Below, piece by piece: positions 35,101-43,199 of a stretch of DNA of 55,459 bases. The notes below the pieces were generated by a model. The model saw only the letters and a list, made by a program, of their open reading frames with translations. It made no database searches and was not told the DNA's origin. The position numbers were made by a program, and so were the translations under genes. Numbering within the stretch: position 1 is the stretch's first letter; each line of letters starts with the position of its first letter. Source of the DNA: CAYUPI01 sp964446585. Lineage in GTDB: Bacteria > Verrucomicrobiota > Verrucomicrobiia > Limisphaerales > UBA8199. The stretch is from contig CAYUPI010000038.1 of the NCBI GenBank assembly GCA_964446585.1, forward strand, positions 1-55,459, read 5' to 3'.

Positions 35101-35220
35101 TTCGACAGTATTCTCTCGCCGTGATTTCACGTCGAAACCCGCGCCCTCCAATTCCCTCACCAGCCGCGCGGCATCTTCCGTGGAATTCTCAACGAGTAAG
35201 ACCCTTAACGGCTTCTTCAT
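32188..35220 (-). CDS. hybrid sensor histidine kinase with degenerate N-terminal receiver and four PAS domains
   Basis: 1010 residues, no TM, so cytosolic. Order: receiver-like domain 1-120, PAS at about 135-250, 262-380, 388-500 and 512-625, HisKA with H648 in AGIAHDLNNILAP, ATPase domain about 745-865 (DTGSGIAPDILEKIFDPFF, GTGLGLSTVL), receiver 887-1005 with intact LTDVSMPVMDG and LAKPY. In the first receiver the phosphoacceptor position holds Ser57 (ELIVSSDRL), the usual Lys is Ser107 and the acidic pair is E11-N12, so it is probably not phosphorylated. GGAG lies 8 nt before the ATG. Confidence 0.92.
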   Translation of the reverse strand: MKKPLRVLLVENSTEDAARLVRELEGAGFDVKSRRENTVEGLKTALDAGDWELIVSSDRLAELKLADVLALCRERGIEAPLICISSGTSEEAAAAGIKAGAQDCMLSANLARFIPAVERQLRVAEALRKQKQAEIELKKLSTAVAHTVSCIAITDLDGVVEYVNPAFERTTGFTKQEAIGKTLRILKSGAHDRAFYERLWKKIRSGEVFRAEFINRRKNGEIYHQEQTITPVADGAGKITHFVATGRDVTERKQAEEALKESEALYHSLVETLPVHIFRKDRQGRFTFGNNLFCLSMGKPLLQILGKTDADFFPPELAEKYRRDDQRVMSTGKVWEDIEQHQTSQGERKHVHVLKVPLRDYRGELIGIQGVSWDITARKRAEEALQQSEELFSKAFRAHAVGISISRLSDGRFLEVNDAFLKMLGYERAEVVGRTSAEMELWPSPKRREEVLARLLSEKSLKNLEGRLRKKSGETGDLLYSMELVELNGEKCLLTFFNDITELKQAEERSRQQASLLDLAQDAIIVRDLDGRIQFWNKAAERLSGWTAEEVIGRNVADLVYKDREQFVAAQKQVREKGEWAGELRLVAKDGREAIMSSRWSLVRDAQGEPKALLAINTDITEKKQLETQFLRAQRMESLGMLSAGIAHDLNNILAPILMASALMRQGGVEEKDVPRILDMIRINAQRGADIIKQLLAFGRGAAGERIAVQPRHLVSEMVKMAKETFPKNITLDSQASGDLWTVMADTTQFHQVLLNLCLNARDAMSGGGTLSLSAENIVLDERFASQNLEARPGPYVLFKVADTGSGIAPDILEKIFDPFFTTKESGRGTGLGLSTVLAIAKGHGGFVKVCSEVGRGSTFAVYLPATPQSPAAAEIQKEGPPPGGRGELVLVVDDEQPIREMTREILERNGYKVLTALDGTEALALFSKWRGQIGVVLTDVSMPVMDGVTLVRTLTKMKPRVKVIAASGRGSGGDSNELKGLGIDAFLAKPYTTESLVTALHDVLASKQN

Positions 35221-35585
35221 GCTGCTATCTCCATCTCCTGCTAAAAAGTGGCTTTATAGCGCAAAGGATTACGCTCCCCTCCCCCCGCTGACAACATTTT
35301 TCAATCGCGCGCTCCTCCCCTCCTCCTCTTCCTCATACTCATAATCTTACTCTTACTTTTACTCGCCTCCTCCTCGAAGATTTTGGCGCGCACCGTGCCG
35401 CTCTATCACGTCGCGTTCTCTCCGTACCGCTACGGGGTTCAAAGTACGTATTCATCGTTTTTGACAACTGCGGCCACCCACGCGCTAATAACGGGGACGC
35501 GGCCCAAGGCGTTCAGGACAGCAAGGTCTCCGCAGCGTCATGTTCTCATGTCCTGAGACGGCGTGCTGCAAAGAAAGACTAAGCT
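35221..35585. other. 365-nt gene-free divergent region
   Basis: Lies between the hybrid kinase and a secreted protein. It holds a pyrimidine-rich word patch (35311-35377; on the minus strand GAGTAAGAGTAAG, GAGGAAGAGGAGGAGG) upstream of the kinase, and a TTGACA at about 35460 followed 19 nt later by TAATAA, a weak promoter candidate for the plus-strand gene. No open frame of protein-like composition was seen. Confidence 0.5.
35311..35377. repeat. short-word near-repeat (TCCTC/ACTCTTAC family)
   Basis: CTCCTCCCC, TCCTCCTCTTCCTC, ATACTC, ATAATC, TTACTC, TTACTTTTACTC and GCCTCCTCCTCG follow one another. Located in the leader of the hybrid kinase gene on the opposite strand. Confidence 0.55.
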
Positions 35586-36764
35586 ATGATTAGCAAAGCG
35601 AGATTTTGCAGAAGGCAGTTAGCATCCTTAGGATCGGTTGTGGGCGTCGTCGCGCTATGGGCCAACGTGCTGCTCACACCAGCAACTCAAGGACAGAACT
35701 GTTTCACCGGCGACTTGGGCGTCAGTCCCGGGATACCCGACGAGAAACTCGTTCATGTGGGCGACAGCGTCCACTTTTACATACACCTCAACGCGGACGA
35801 TTCAGCATGCAAGATGGACGGTGGCACGAACTGGGTCATTCTTCCCGACGGCACGGTGCATCAAATCCTTGGCCCTTATGCCAAGCCGGCCTGCGGCGTG
35901 GGTTCCGCCCTGACCGTGGATTGTCCCGGGGGTGCGGGCTGCGACGGAGATGTGCCGGTTCACACCGGCCCGAGTGGTTTCCTGAGGTTCGAATATGGCC
36001 CGATCAAACCGGCCGACGTTGGCCGGGCCCTCCCTATTTTCATCACGCCTCGTGGCTCGGAATTCACCTCGCAGTCGGGGCTCCCATTGGCCGGCCAAAT
36101 TTGGATAGGAGCGATCTCTGATACGCGGACAACCGACTGCAATGATTCGACTATTCACGATCAGGCCACGGCCCAGGGTGCGACGCATATCACGATCGTT
36201 CATCCGCGAGTCTCGGTCACAAAACAGTGTGTTTCCAACTGCGCGCCAGCGAGTGCGAATACACCGATTGGCTTTGCCGGCCAGGTCTGCAACACCGGTG
36301 ATATTGCATTGACGAACATTTCGGTCTCCGACGGTTCTGACGGCGCCATCGTTACATTTTCGAACCAGACCTCGCTCGGAAATCCGTTTCCGGTTGCTGG
36401 TGGAGGACGACTAACGACGAATGACTGTATCAGTTACTCAGGTGTTTTTGCTGCCGACGGCAATCCATGTGGGCCGTTTCCCACCGCTGTGATTGCGTGT
36501 GGGACCGATCAATCCAGCATTCCACTGAGCGTCTGCGCCACAAACGGCGCGGTGACAATTCTGGGCACGCGCCGAGAAGGCAAGGACTTTACGTTCTCGT
36601 TCGCGGCTGCAGGACAAAACCAAACTTACACGGTTCAGTTCACGGACTCACTGGCACCGGCCAACTGGCAAACTGCGACAAATTTACCGGCGGACTGTAC
36701 CGTGGTGACAATCCGCAATGGCATCACAAACGCGCAGAGATTCTATCGCGTTCTCCCGCAATAG
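35586..36764 (+). CDS. secreted Cys-rich protein with a DUF11-like segment
   Basis: 392 residues. A signal peptide of about 1-36 ends near ATQGQ. Many cysteines (for example CGVGSALTVDCPGGAGCDGD) suggest disulfides outside the cytoplasm. Residues about 205-260 (VSVTKQCVSNCAPASANTPI, then FAGQVCNTGDIALTNISVSD) resemble DUF11-type beta-sandwich repeats of surface proteins. The last 60 residues (YTVQFTDSLAPANWQTATNL ... RFYRV) match the tail of the protein at 4553. No enzyme motif seen. Confidence 0.75.
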   Translation: MISKARFCRRQLASLGSVVGVVALWANVLLTPATQGQNCFTGDLGVSPGIPDEKLVHVGDSVHFYIHLNADDSACKMDGGTNWVILPDGTVHQILGPYAKPACGVGSALTVDCPGGAGCDGDVPVHTGPSGFLRFEYGPIKPADVGRALPIFITPRGSEFTSQSGLPLAGQIWIGAISDTRTTDCNDSTIHDQATAQGATHITIVHPRVSVTKQCVSNCAPASANTPIGFAGQVCNTGDIALTNISVSDGSDGAIVTFSNQTSLGNPFPVAGGGRLTTNDCISYSGVFAADGNPCGPFPTAVIACGTDQSSIPLSVCATNGAVTILGTRREGKDFTFSFAAAGQNQTYTVQFTDSLAPANWQTATNLPADCTVVTIRNGITNAQRFYRVLPQ

Positions 36765-36902
36765 TCGGCGGGCCCGGCCTATTTCGCGTTCCGCTAGCTG
36801 TCGAGGGGTCTGCTTTTCTGCAGAGGGAGGAGCACGGCGGGCGACTCGACCGCGCCAGCTCGCTGCGCTCACAGGCAGCTTCGGCGGGCAACAGAGGCAA
36901 CT

Positions 36903-36960
36903 GAGAGATGAGCAAGAGAGGGTTGACCGCAGAGAACTCAAAGAACACAGAGAAACTACT
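36903..36960. repeat. short-word near-repeat (GCAGAGAAC family)
   Basis: GAGAGATGAG, CAAGAGAGGG, CGCAGAGAACTC, AAAGAACAC and AGAGAAAC follow each other in the 221-nt gap between two convergent genes. No gene seen in this gap. Confidence 0.5.
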
Positions 36961-36985
36961 GAGGGGCGAGATGAATAATTTCTCG

Positions 36986-37444
36986 TTAGCCGTTGATTGG
37001 TGAGGCATCCGGCTCCGGCCTGACGTCGTGACGGAGGTTTTTGAAGAGGAAAACCCAGTAAACCGGCGCAACGAGGGTGAAGAGACCGAGTGAAAGAAGA
37101 ACATATCCGATGACGATGAGAGGGCTGCGTCGGAGCCGTTCGGTAACCCCTGCCCGAAGCACTTCGCCTTGGGAAAAAATGTTAACGTAGGGAAGATAAT
37201 TGGAGTACGGCCCCACTGTCGCGCCGCACTCGGGACAAAACCAGCCATTGTGCTCCTGCGGCGTTAAACAATGGTGGCACAGAGGAACCGCTTCGTCCTC
37301 GTTGAGGGTTTTGTCAATCTCGTCCCCCCAAGGGTCGGGAGTGCGGGGTGCCTCCATGAGCCAAAGAACTACGCGGTAAATGGCGAGGCCGCAAATTCCG
37401 AGGATTACCAGCGCCGCAACCATGATTTCATTGCTTGGTCGCAT
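36986..37444 (-). CDS. small membrane protein with a zinc-ribbon loop
   Basis: 152 residues. TM1 about 8-30 and TM2 about 108-134 bracket a hydrophilic loop with C56-x2-C59 and C70-x2-C73 (LCHHCLTPQEHNGWFCPECG), a rubredoxin-like zinc ribbon probably on the cytoplasmic side. The motif GPYSNYLPYVNIFSQGEVL follows. I recall similar Verrucomicrobial proteins of unknown function. It follows the serine hydrolase on the same strand after 60 nt. Confidence 0.7.
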   Translation of the reverse strand: MRPSNEIMVAALVILGICGLAIYRVVLWLMEAPRTPDPWGDEIDKTLNEDEAVPLCHHCLTPQEHNGWFCPECGATVGPYSNYLPYVNIFSQGEVLRAGVTERLRRSPLIVIGYVLLSLGLFTLVAPVYWVFLFKNLRHDVRPEPDASPING

Positions 37445-37504
37445 GTCGCTGAGCTTCTGTCCGAGAGGGCAGGATGTAAAGGTGAATTTCGGCTGAATCA
37501 GCAG

Positions 37505-38971
37505 CTAATCCGACAAGGAGAGGTACCAGGCCACATGATTGTCGGCTGTCAGTTGGAACGTGTAGAATCGCGTCTCGTCGCCGCTCACCAATTTGTAGGA
37601 GCAGAAACGAGTGACCCCAGGCAAGGGGTTTGGGCCGTAAACGGTCGGTTTTTCGGTGGTGACGTAGGTGAAGGACTTCAGGTTGCTGAGCCGCTCAGGG
37701 AGATCGGCGCCGAGCCACTTATATTTGGCGTAATCCTGTCGGAACTCCGGCATGATCAGGGCAGAATCTCTCCTCTCCGCCAAGTCGAAGAGGCATTGTT
37801 TCAGCCGCTGCGTCATATCCGGGTCCGGATCGCGCAGCGGCTTGATGGAGCTGAGTGTAAGGCCGGGAATGTAGAGCCCTCCGATATGCAATGCCACGTC
37901 TCCCGCGTTGCCGGGGCCATTCATCAACACGATGACGGTCAACCGGTCGCTTAGAAAGCGCGTGATCTGCGTCGAAGCACCGGGGCGGCCACCCCCGTGG
38001 CCCACCCAACGATGGCCACGCAGTTCGCCGACGTCCCAGCCGAAGCCGTAGGGCTGTGTTTTGCCATTGTTCAACTTCACTGGCGTCCACATTTCCGCGA
38101 GCATGGAGGCGGAAAGAATTCTGTCGTCGTACAGCGCAGCATCCCACTTCGCCAGGTCCATGGCCGTGGAAATCAAGCCGCCGTCACCATTGTTCCAGAG
38201 GGTTGGATTAAGGAAACGCACATTCACCAGTCTATTGCTCTCCCATTCATACAATGCTGCGCGATTCGTGATGACATCACTGAGACTGTCGCAGCGCGTG
38301 GCTGTCATGCCCAGAGGTCCAAAAACCCGGTCCCCAAGAAAGGAATCATAGGATCTCTGCGAGACCTTTTGGATGATCATCGCGAGCAGAACGTAGTTGC
38401 TGTTAGAGTACCGAAATTCCTCCCCTGGTAGAAAATCCAGTGGCAGGTCAGTCATTAGATGGATGAGGCGCTCGCGAGTGAAGTCCTCTCGCCATGCGCT
38501 CTCCGGCACCCGGTCAAGATAGTCCTTGATGCCGGAGGTCATGGTCAGGAGATGGCGCACTGTGATGTTGCTCCACGAGGAGGGCAGAGCACTAAGGTAG
38601 TTGGTGATGCTATCAGAGAGACGAACCGTTCCGTCCTGGACCAAGAGCATGATGGCTGTAGCCGTGAACTGCTTGGTGTCAGAGGCGAGCTGGTACGCGG
38701 TTCGCGGGGTGGCGGGTGCGTTCAGTTCTACACTGGCCAACCCATAACCTCTGGATTTGATGACTTTGCCGTTGTGCAGAACCGCGAGCGAGAGGCCGGG
38801 CACTTGTTGTTTCTTGAGGTGATGCGTGATGTAGGTATCAATCTGATCCGCGTTAAGATGGCTACCAGCGAAAACCAGGGCGACAATGATGAAGCCGGCG
38901 AGCAGGAAAACCCTCCAAGGCATAATTGCCGGGACAGACATTCCGGAAATTGCTGAGGTGGAGGAGTTCAT
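37505..38971 (-). CDS. class C beta-lactamase-like serine hydrolase
   Basis: 488 residues. N-terminal TM/signal about 18-38 (WRVFLLAGFIIVALVFAG). Active-site motifs of the DD-peptidase/AmpC fold: S-x-x-K in LASDTKQFTATA, Y-x-N in EEFRYSNSNYVLL, and HGGG in GHRWVGHGGGRPGAS in place of KTG. About 120 residues follow the catalytic domain. Members include esterases, peptidases and lactamases, so resistance should not be assumed. Divergent from the sigma factor gene, 109 nt apart. Confidence 0.88.
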   Translation of the reverse strand: MNSSTSAISGMSVPAIMPWRVFLLAGFIIVALVFAGSHLNADQIDTYITHHLKKQQVPGLSLAVLHNGKVIKSRGYGLASVELNAPATPRTAYQLASDTKQFTATAIMLLVQDGTVRLSDSITNYLSALPSSWSNITVRHLLTMTSGIKDYLDRVPESAWREDFTRERLIHLMTDLPLDFLPGEEFRYSNSNYVLLAMIIQKVSQRSYDSFLGDRVFGPLGMTATRCDSLSDVITNRAALYEWESNRLVNVRFLNPTLWNNGDGGLISTAMDLAKWDAALYDDRILSASMLAEMWTPVKLNNGKTQPYGFGWDVGELRGHRWVGHGGGRPGASTQITRFLSDRLTVIVLMNGPGNAGDVALHIGGLYIPGLTLSSIKPLRDPDPDMTQRLKQCLFDLAERRDSALIMPEFRQDYAKYKWLGADLPERLSNLKSFTYVTTEKPTVYGPNPLPGVTRFCSYKLVSGDETRFYTFQLTADNHVAWYLSLSD

Positions 38972-39080
38972 TTAGATGATAGACACCGCCACTCCTGAAT
39001 TTGTTTATTTGTCGCCCATTTTCACCCGCTAAAATTCTTGTCGGATTTCCGCAACCAGCGGCACTTTATCAGTAGTTGAA

Positions 39081-41189
39081 ATGACCGACAGCCAGACATT
39101 GCTGGCCGAATACGTCAGAACCGGCTCCGAAGCGGCTTTCCGCGACCTGGTTCAGCGCTATATCGGACTGGTCTATTCTGCAGCGCTCCGTCTGGTCCAT
39201 GGCGATACCCACCTCGCGGAAGACGTGACCCAGTTGGTCTTCATCGATCTGGCCCGAAAAGCTCGCGGCCTGTCGAGCGAGGTGATGCTAGGCGGATGGC
39301 TACACCAGCGCACTTATAACGTCGCTGCTCCAATCCTGCGGGCCAACCGTCGCCGGCACGCCCGCGAAAAAGAGGCCGCTCAAATGAACGCCCTGCACAC
39401 TGATTCCGATACCCACCTGGCGCAGGTTTCACCCATTCTTGATGAAGCGATCACCCGTCTCGGAAGAGACGATCGCAAAGCCATTATTCTACGGTTCTTC
39501 GAGCAGCGTGATTATCGCTCCATCGGTGAAGCTCTGGGCACTAGCGATGATGCTGCACAAAAACGCGTGACCAGGGCGGTGGCGAAGCTGCGCGCGCAAC
39601 TCATAAGCCGTGGCGTCGCCCTTTCAGCCGGCGCGATTGCTGCCGCACTCACAAGCCAGGCGCTCACCGCCGCACCTGCAGGACTGGCGGCGAACGTCGC
39701 TCGAACCGCCCTCGCAGGCGCGGCCACGGGAACTGGAGGCACGCTCGCCCTTTTGAAATATATGGCTGCAACGAAACTCAAAACTGCCATTATCGGCGCT
39801 GCAATCACTGCCGGTGTTCTCATCGTGCTTTTCTTTCGACAGGACCAAAAGAATTCAGCCGAGCAAAGCAATTCACCTCAATTACCCATTTCCGAAAGCG
39901 CATCGTCTCCAGTTTTCCGCCGCTTCGGCGACCGGGTGCGCGGCGGTTTATCCCGGAGCGAATCGGATGCCGCACCCCCGGCCACTGCCCAGGAAATCGT
40001 CGCCGGCAAGATTGCCCGGTTCGGCAAGTCGCGCCGGGAATTGACTAACGCTCTTGCCCGACGACACGGAGTTGAAGTGCCCGACGCCGTAAGGCTCTTT
40101 TTCGATGCCGTGGAAGCCGGGAATTGGGACGAGATCGATGCGCGGTTCAAGGTGATCAACGGCGGCGACTCCAGCGCCGGACATGCCACCGGGCGGCCTC
40201 CGGGCGTCGAGCATCTTTGGCCCGCGATAATTGACGCGTACGGCGCTGCCGAACAAGCTCATCTTTGGCCGGCTCAACAACTACTCGATTACGGCAAGTC
40301 CATCCTCGATTCGTTACGTCCCGGGATGGTTTATGTGGGTGGAACGGATGACGGACGATGGATCCCGGAATTGCTCAACAATACCAGCGACGGTGAGCGC
40401 CACATTGTCGTCACGCAGAATGGTCTCGCTGACGGTGGTTATCGCGATTATCTCACCGAACTTTACGGCGATCGAATAGTGACACTGACCGACGAGGATG
40501 CCGACCGCATATTTCAGGAATACATCACTGACGCCCAGAAACGTATGAAGCACGACGAGCAATTCCCGGACGAACCCAAACAAGTCCGTCTCGGTGAGAA
40601 ACTCAGGATGCAGGACGGCCACGTGCAGGTTAGCGGCATAGTTGGCGTAATGGCCATCAATGAAAAACTTCTCCAGGTGCTCCTGGAGAAAAACCCCGGC
40701 CTTTCATTTGGTATGCAGGAATCCTTTCCGATGAAAGGCACTTATGGCGATGCCATTCCGCTTGGGCCACTGATGGAACTTCGCGCGCAGAACGATCCAA
40801 ATGCGTTTACCGACGAACGTGCCGCACAGTCCCTTGATTACTGGCGAACAACAGCGCAAAATGTGCTCGCCGATCCCGAAGCTGCCGGCTCAACTTCTGC
40901 GCTAAGAGCGTATTCACACATGGCCAACTCCGCGGCGAACCTTCTTGCCGCGCACAACTATACTGCCGAAGCCGAAGAGGCCTATCGCCTTTCCAGTCAG
41001 TTGTGTCCCTACAGTCCGGAAGCGGTCGGTGGTCTCGCGTCAATCCTTGCTCGTTCTGGCCGTGCCGCGGAAGCCAGGCAGATGCTTGACGATTTTGCCA
41101 GTAAATATCCATTCCAGCGTTCCGACATTGAAATGTTTCGCGAGAGTATCCTGTGGACAGCAAGTCCGCCCGCGAAATCGTCGAATTAA
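39081..41189 (+). CDS. membrane-tethered ECF sigma factor with large C-terminal ectodomain
   Basis: 702 residues. Region sigma-2 is at about 15-85 (EDVTQLVFIDLARKARGL) and sigma-4 at about 118-172 (RFFEQRDYRSIGEALGTSDD). An Ala-rich segment 178-228 leads to one TM at about 232-252 (TKLKTAIIGAAITAGVLIVL). The ectodomain (from about 300) has EIVAGKIARFGKSRREL, LRPGMVYVGGTDDGRWIPEL, VTQNGLADGGYRDYLTELYG and TPR-like repeats at the end. No separate anti-sigma gene is visible. The ectodomain is paralogous to the next, convergent gene and recalls the soluble tail of DUF2723 proteins. Confidence 0.88.
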   Translation: MTDSQTLLAEYVRTGSEAAFRDLVQRYIGLVYSAALRLVHGDTHLAEDVTQLVFIDLARKARGLSSEVMLGGWLHQRTYNVAAPILRANRRRHAREKEAAQMNALHTDSDTHLAQVSPILDEAITRLGRDDRKAIILRFFEQRDYRSIGEALGTSDDAAQKRVTRAVAKLRAQLISRGVALSAGAIAAALTSQALTAAPAGLAANVARTALAGAATGTGGTLALLKYMAATKLKTAIIGAAITAGVLIVLFFRQDQKNSAEQSNSPQLPISESASSPVFRRFGDRVRGGLSRSESDAAPPATAQEIVAGKIARFGKSRRELTNALARRHGVEVPDAVRLFFDAVEAGNWDEIDARFKVINGGDSSAGHATGRPPGVEHLWPAIIDAYGAAEQAHLWPAQQLLDYGKSILDSLRPGMVYVGGTDDGRWIPELLNNTSDGERHIVVTQNGLADGGYRDYLTELYGDRIVTLTDEDADRIFQEYITDAQKRMKHDEQFPDEPKQVRLGEKLRMQDGHVQVSGIVGVMAINEKLLQVLLEKNPGLSFGMQESFPMKGTYGDAIPLGPLMELRAQNDPNAFTDERAAQSLDYWRTTAQNVLADPEAAGSTSALRAYSHMANSAANLLAAHNYTAEAEEAYRLSSQLCPYSPEAVGGLASILARSGRAAEARQMLDDFASKYPFQRSDIEMFRESILWTASPPAKSSN

Positions 41190-41234
41190 ATCTTCTCCAC
41201 CATTGTAAGCGACATATTCGCATCCTCGTTTGTA

Positions 41235-42599
41235 TCAATTGTTTTTCGCCGTTTGCAGGCGTTTCAGCAAGTCGAGGCACTGCTGGTTCTGAGGCGTGAT
41301 TTTCAACGCGTTTTCCACGACGGGGATGAGCCATTTCGCGTAGTCTGAAGCGTTGGGGCTGGAGGAAGCGAGTTGGATGGCAATTTCATAGGTTTGCCCG
41401 GCTTCGCTCGTGAGGTGGCGGTCAAGAAAAAGGGCAGCCTGCTCGGACGCCGCCTTCACGTAAGCCATCCGCACCTCAGAAGAATTGGCCGCTTCAGCGT
41501 CCGACAGCAACTGTTGGGAAATCGTGCGCCAGTAACCGACGGACTGGGCGGCGCGCTCCGTTGTCAACTCATCTCGCGTGCCTTGGACCCGCAACTCGAG
41601 AAGCGGCCCAAGCGGCGCCGCATTCGAATAAATGGAAGTGAACGCAACCGATTGTTCGATAGCAAAGGAAATGTCGGGGTTCTTGTCCATGAGCTTCTGA
41701 AAAAGCGCTTCGTTTATCGCCATCACGGCAGCTGGGCCGCCAACTGAAATCTTATTGTTCTCCCCGATGTGGAACTCCTCGCCGGGACGCATCTGTTTCG
41801 GCTCATCTGGAAACTGCTGGTCGTGCTGAAACCGCTTTTGCGCATCGGCAATGTATTCCTGAAGCGCGCGCTCACTATCGTCGTGTCCGAGGGTTGTCAG
41901 GCGATTATCGTAAACGAAGTTCAGATAATCGAGATACGAGTCATCTGCCAGTGCGTTCTGGGTCAGCACAACGTGGTGTTCACCTTCGCTGGTTTCGTTG
42001 AGGAATGTCGGAATGAAGCAGCCCGGGTCCGTTCCGCCGACGTAAACCATCCCAGGCCGCAAGGAACCGAGCACCGCCTGGCCGTAATCCAGAAGTTTTT
42101 GCGCCGGCCAGTTGTGCGCTTCCCTCGCCGCCCCCCAGGTTTCCTGAATGGGACGCCAAATTTGATGAAGCTCCGGTGATCGAGGCTGATTGAGCTGGTC
42201 CTTGCTGAGCAGCAGCGCTTCGTGCGCCGCGTTAATCTCCTCCCAGTTTCCGCCCTCGACTGCGTCGAAGAAGCGCTCAACCTCGTCGGGTACTGCACTT
42301 TTGAAGCGTTCGGCCAGTGCATGTGTGAGTTTGCGGTGGTTTGCTCCGAACTGGCGCAGCTTGCCCGCGACTAATTCCTCTGCCGTGAGGTTCTTCGAGC
42401 CTGCCGATTTCGATCGGCGTGAAGCCTCCGAAGTTCGAACAGATCCGACTCCCTTACCCTCCACGGTCGTGTCCAGTCTCTTCGTTTCGCTGCGATCTGC
42501 CCCGACTGCCGGTCCTTTCCTGGTTGAATTGCTCAAAAGCCATAGCATTATTACGAGAACACAACCGCCGATGAGCAGCCAGAACCACCCCGAACGCAT
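41235..42599 (-). CDS. membrane-anchored paralogue of the sigma-factor ectodomain
   Basis: 454 residues from the ATG at 42599 (a GTG at 42671 would add 24). An N-terminal TM (SGWFWLLIGGCVLVIMLWLL) anchors the rest outside. It repeats the neighbour's blocks in order: EELVAGKLRQFGANHRKL, FFDAVEGGNWEEI, LRPGMVYVGGTDPGCFIPTF, LTQNALADDSYLDYL, LQEYIADAQKRFQHDQQFPD, EPKQ, AVMAINEALFQKLMDKNPD, and a helical repeat tail. No sigma domains. It ends 45 nt from the sigma gene, tail to tail. Possibly a partner or decoy of the tethered sigma; inference only. Confidence 0.82.
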   Translation of the reverse strand: MRSGWFWLLIGGCVLVIMLWLLSNSTRKGPAVGADRSETKRLDTTVEGKGVGSVRTSEASRRSKSAGSKNLTAEELVAGKLRQFGANHRKLTHALAERFKSAVPDEVERFFDAVEGGNWEEINAAHEALLLSKDQLNQPRSPELHQIWRPIQETWGAAREAHNWPAQKLLDYGQAVLGSLRPGMVYVGGTDPGCFIPTFLNETSEGEHHVVLTQNALADDSYLDYLNFVYDNRLTTLGHDDSERALQEYIADAQKRFQHDQQFPDEPKQMRPGEEFHIGENNKISVGGPAAVMAINEALFQKLMDKNPDISFAIEQSVAFTSIYSNAAPLGPLLELRVQGTRDELTTERAAQSVGYWRTISQQLLSDAEAANSSEVRMAYVKAASEQAALFLDRHLTSEAGQTYEIAIQLASSSPNASDYAKWLIPVVENALKITPQNQQCLDLLKRLQTAKNN

Positions 42600-42820
42600 C
42601 CGGGAGCTCTCGTGCAGGAGGTGAGGTTTCACGGCTTCAAGCAGACAGTATTGGCCAGAGGACGTTGTCACGGTTTTGTAAAATCAGAGTTCTCATCCGA
42701 ATCGTGTGAGCGACACGGCAATCAGGAACCAACGCCGAGCGTCCTGTCCGCTTTTCGCATTTCGCGGCTGTATGACGGGGGAAGAACGATGGAAGAAATT
42801 TCGACTTTCGTTTTCTCAAG

Positions 42821-42849
42821 TTGACATACATAGCAATGCAACGTATAAT
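42821..42849 (+). promoter_or_regulatory. near-perfect sigma-70 promoter for padR
   Basis: TTGACA (42821-42826), exactly 17 nt, TATAAT (42844-42849): consensus in both boxes and spacing. Transcription should start near 42856, only about 5 nt before the padR ATG at 42861, so the mRNA would be nearly leaderless; no Shine-Dalgarno sequence is present. PadR proteins often repress their own promoter, and ATAC...GTAT half-sites overlap the spacer, though no convincing operator could be fixed. Confidence 0.8.
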
Positions 42850-42860
42850 TGGGCAATCGA

Positions 42861-43199
42861 ATGGCCATGCTCTCGAAAGAACTTGTAGCTGCATCCGCAG
42901 AACCGCTGATCCTTACCTTGCTGTCAGGCGGGGAGAATTACGGTTACGCGATTATTCTGGAAGTTAAGGCCCGCTCCAAAGACCGCATCCTGTGGACTGA
43001 CGGGATGCTGTACCCCGTATTACACCGAATGGAAGACGAGGGATGGATAAGCTCGCGGTGGGTGGAAGCTGAAAATGGACGCAAGCGAAAATACTATGCG
43101 ATTAAAAAGCACGGCAAGCGGGCGTTGAAGCAGCAACGTGAGCAATGGCTGACGGTTCACTCAGTTTTGGCCGGCCTATGGAAGGAACGTTATGTTTAA
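42861..43199 (+). CDS. PadR-family transcriptional regulator
   Basis: 112 residues, winged helix: AEPLILTLLSGGENYGYAII, SKDRILWTDGMLYPVLHRME, DEGWISSRWV and GRKRKYYAIKKHGKRAL are the family blocks, with the C-terminal dimer helix after them. Start at the ATG at 42861 (a second at 42867). Its stop overlaps the next gene's start by 8 nt (ATGTTTAA), so the two are cotranscribed and coupled. It probably represses its own operon from the strong upstream promoter; the ligand is unknown. Confidence 0.9.
   Translation: MAMLSKELVAASAEPLILTLLSGGENYGYAIILEVKARSKDRILWTDGMLYPVLHRMEDEGWISSRWVEAENGRKRKYYAIKKHGKRALKQQREQWLTVHSVLAGLWKERYV

Noticed and set aside
36840..36960. CRISPR-like repeats
   Set aside because: The words are short, degenerate and without regular spacers; they belong to the word-repeat class.
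37505..38971. Antibiotic-resistance beta-lactamase
   Set aside because: The fold includes esterases and peptidases, and the KTG motif is HGGG here; nothing supports resistance.
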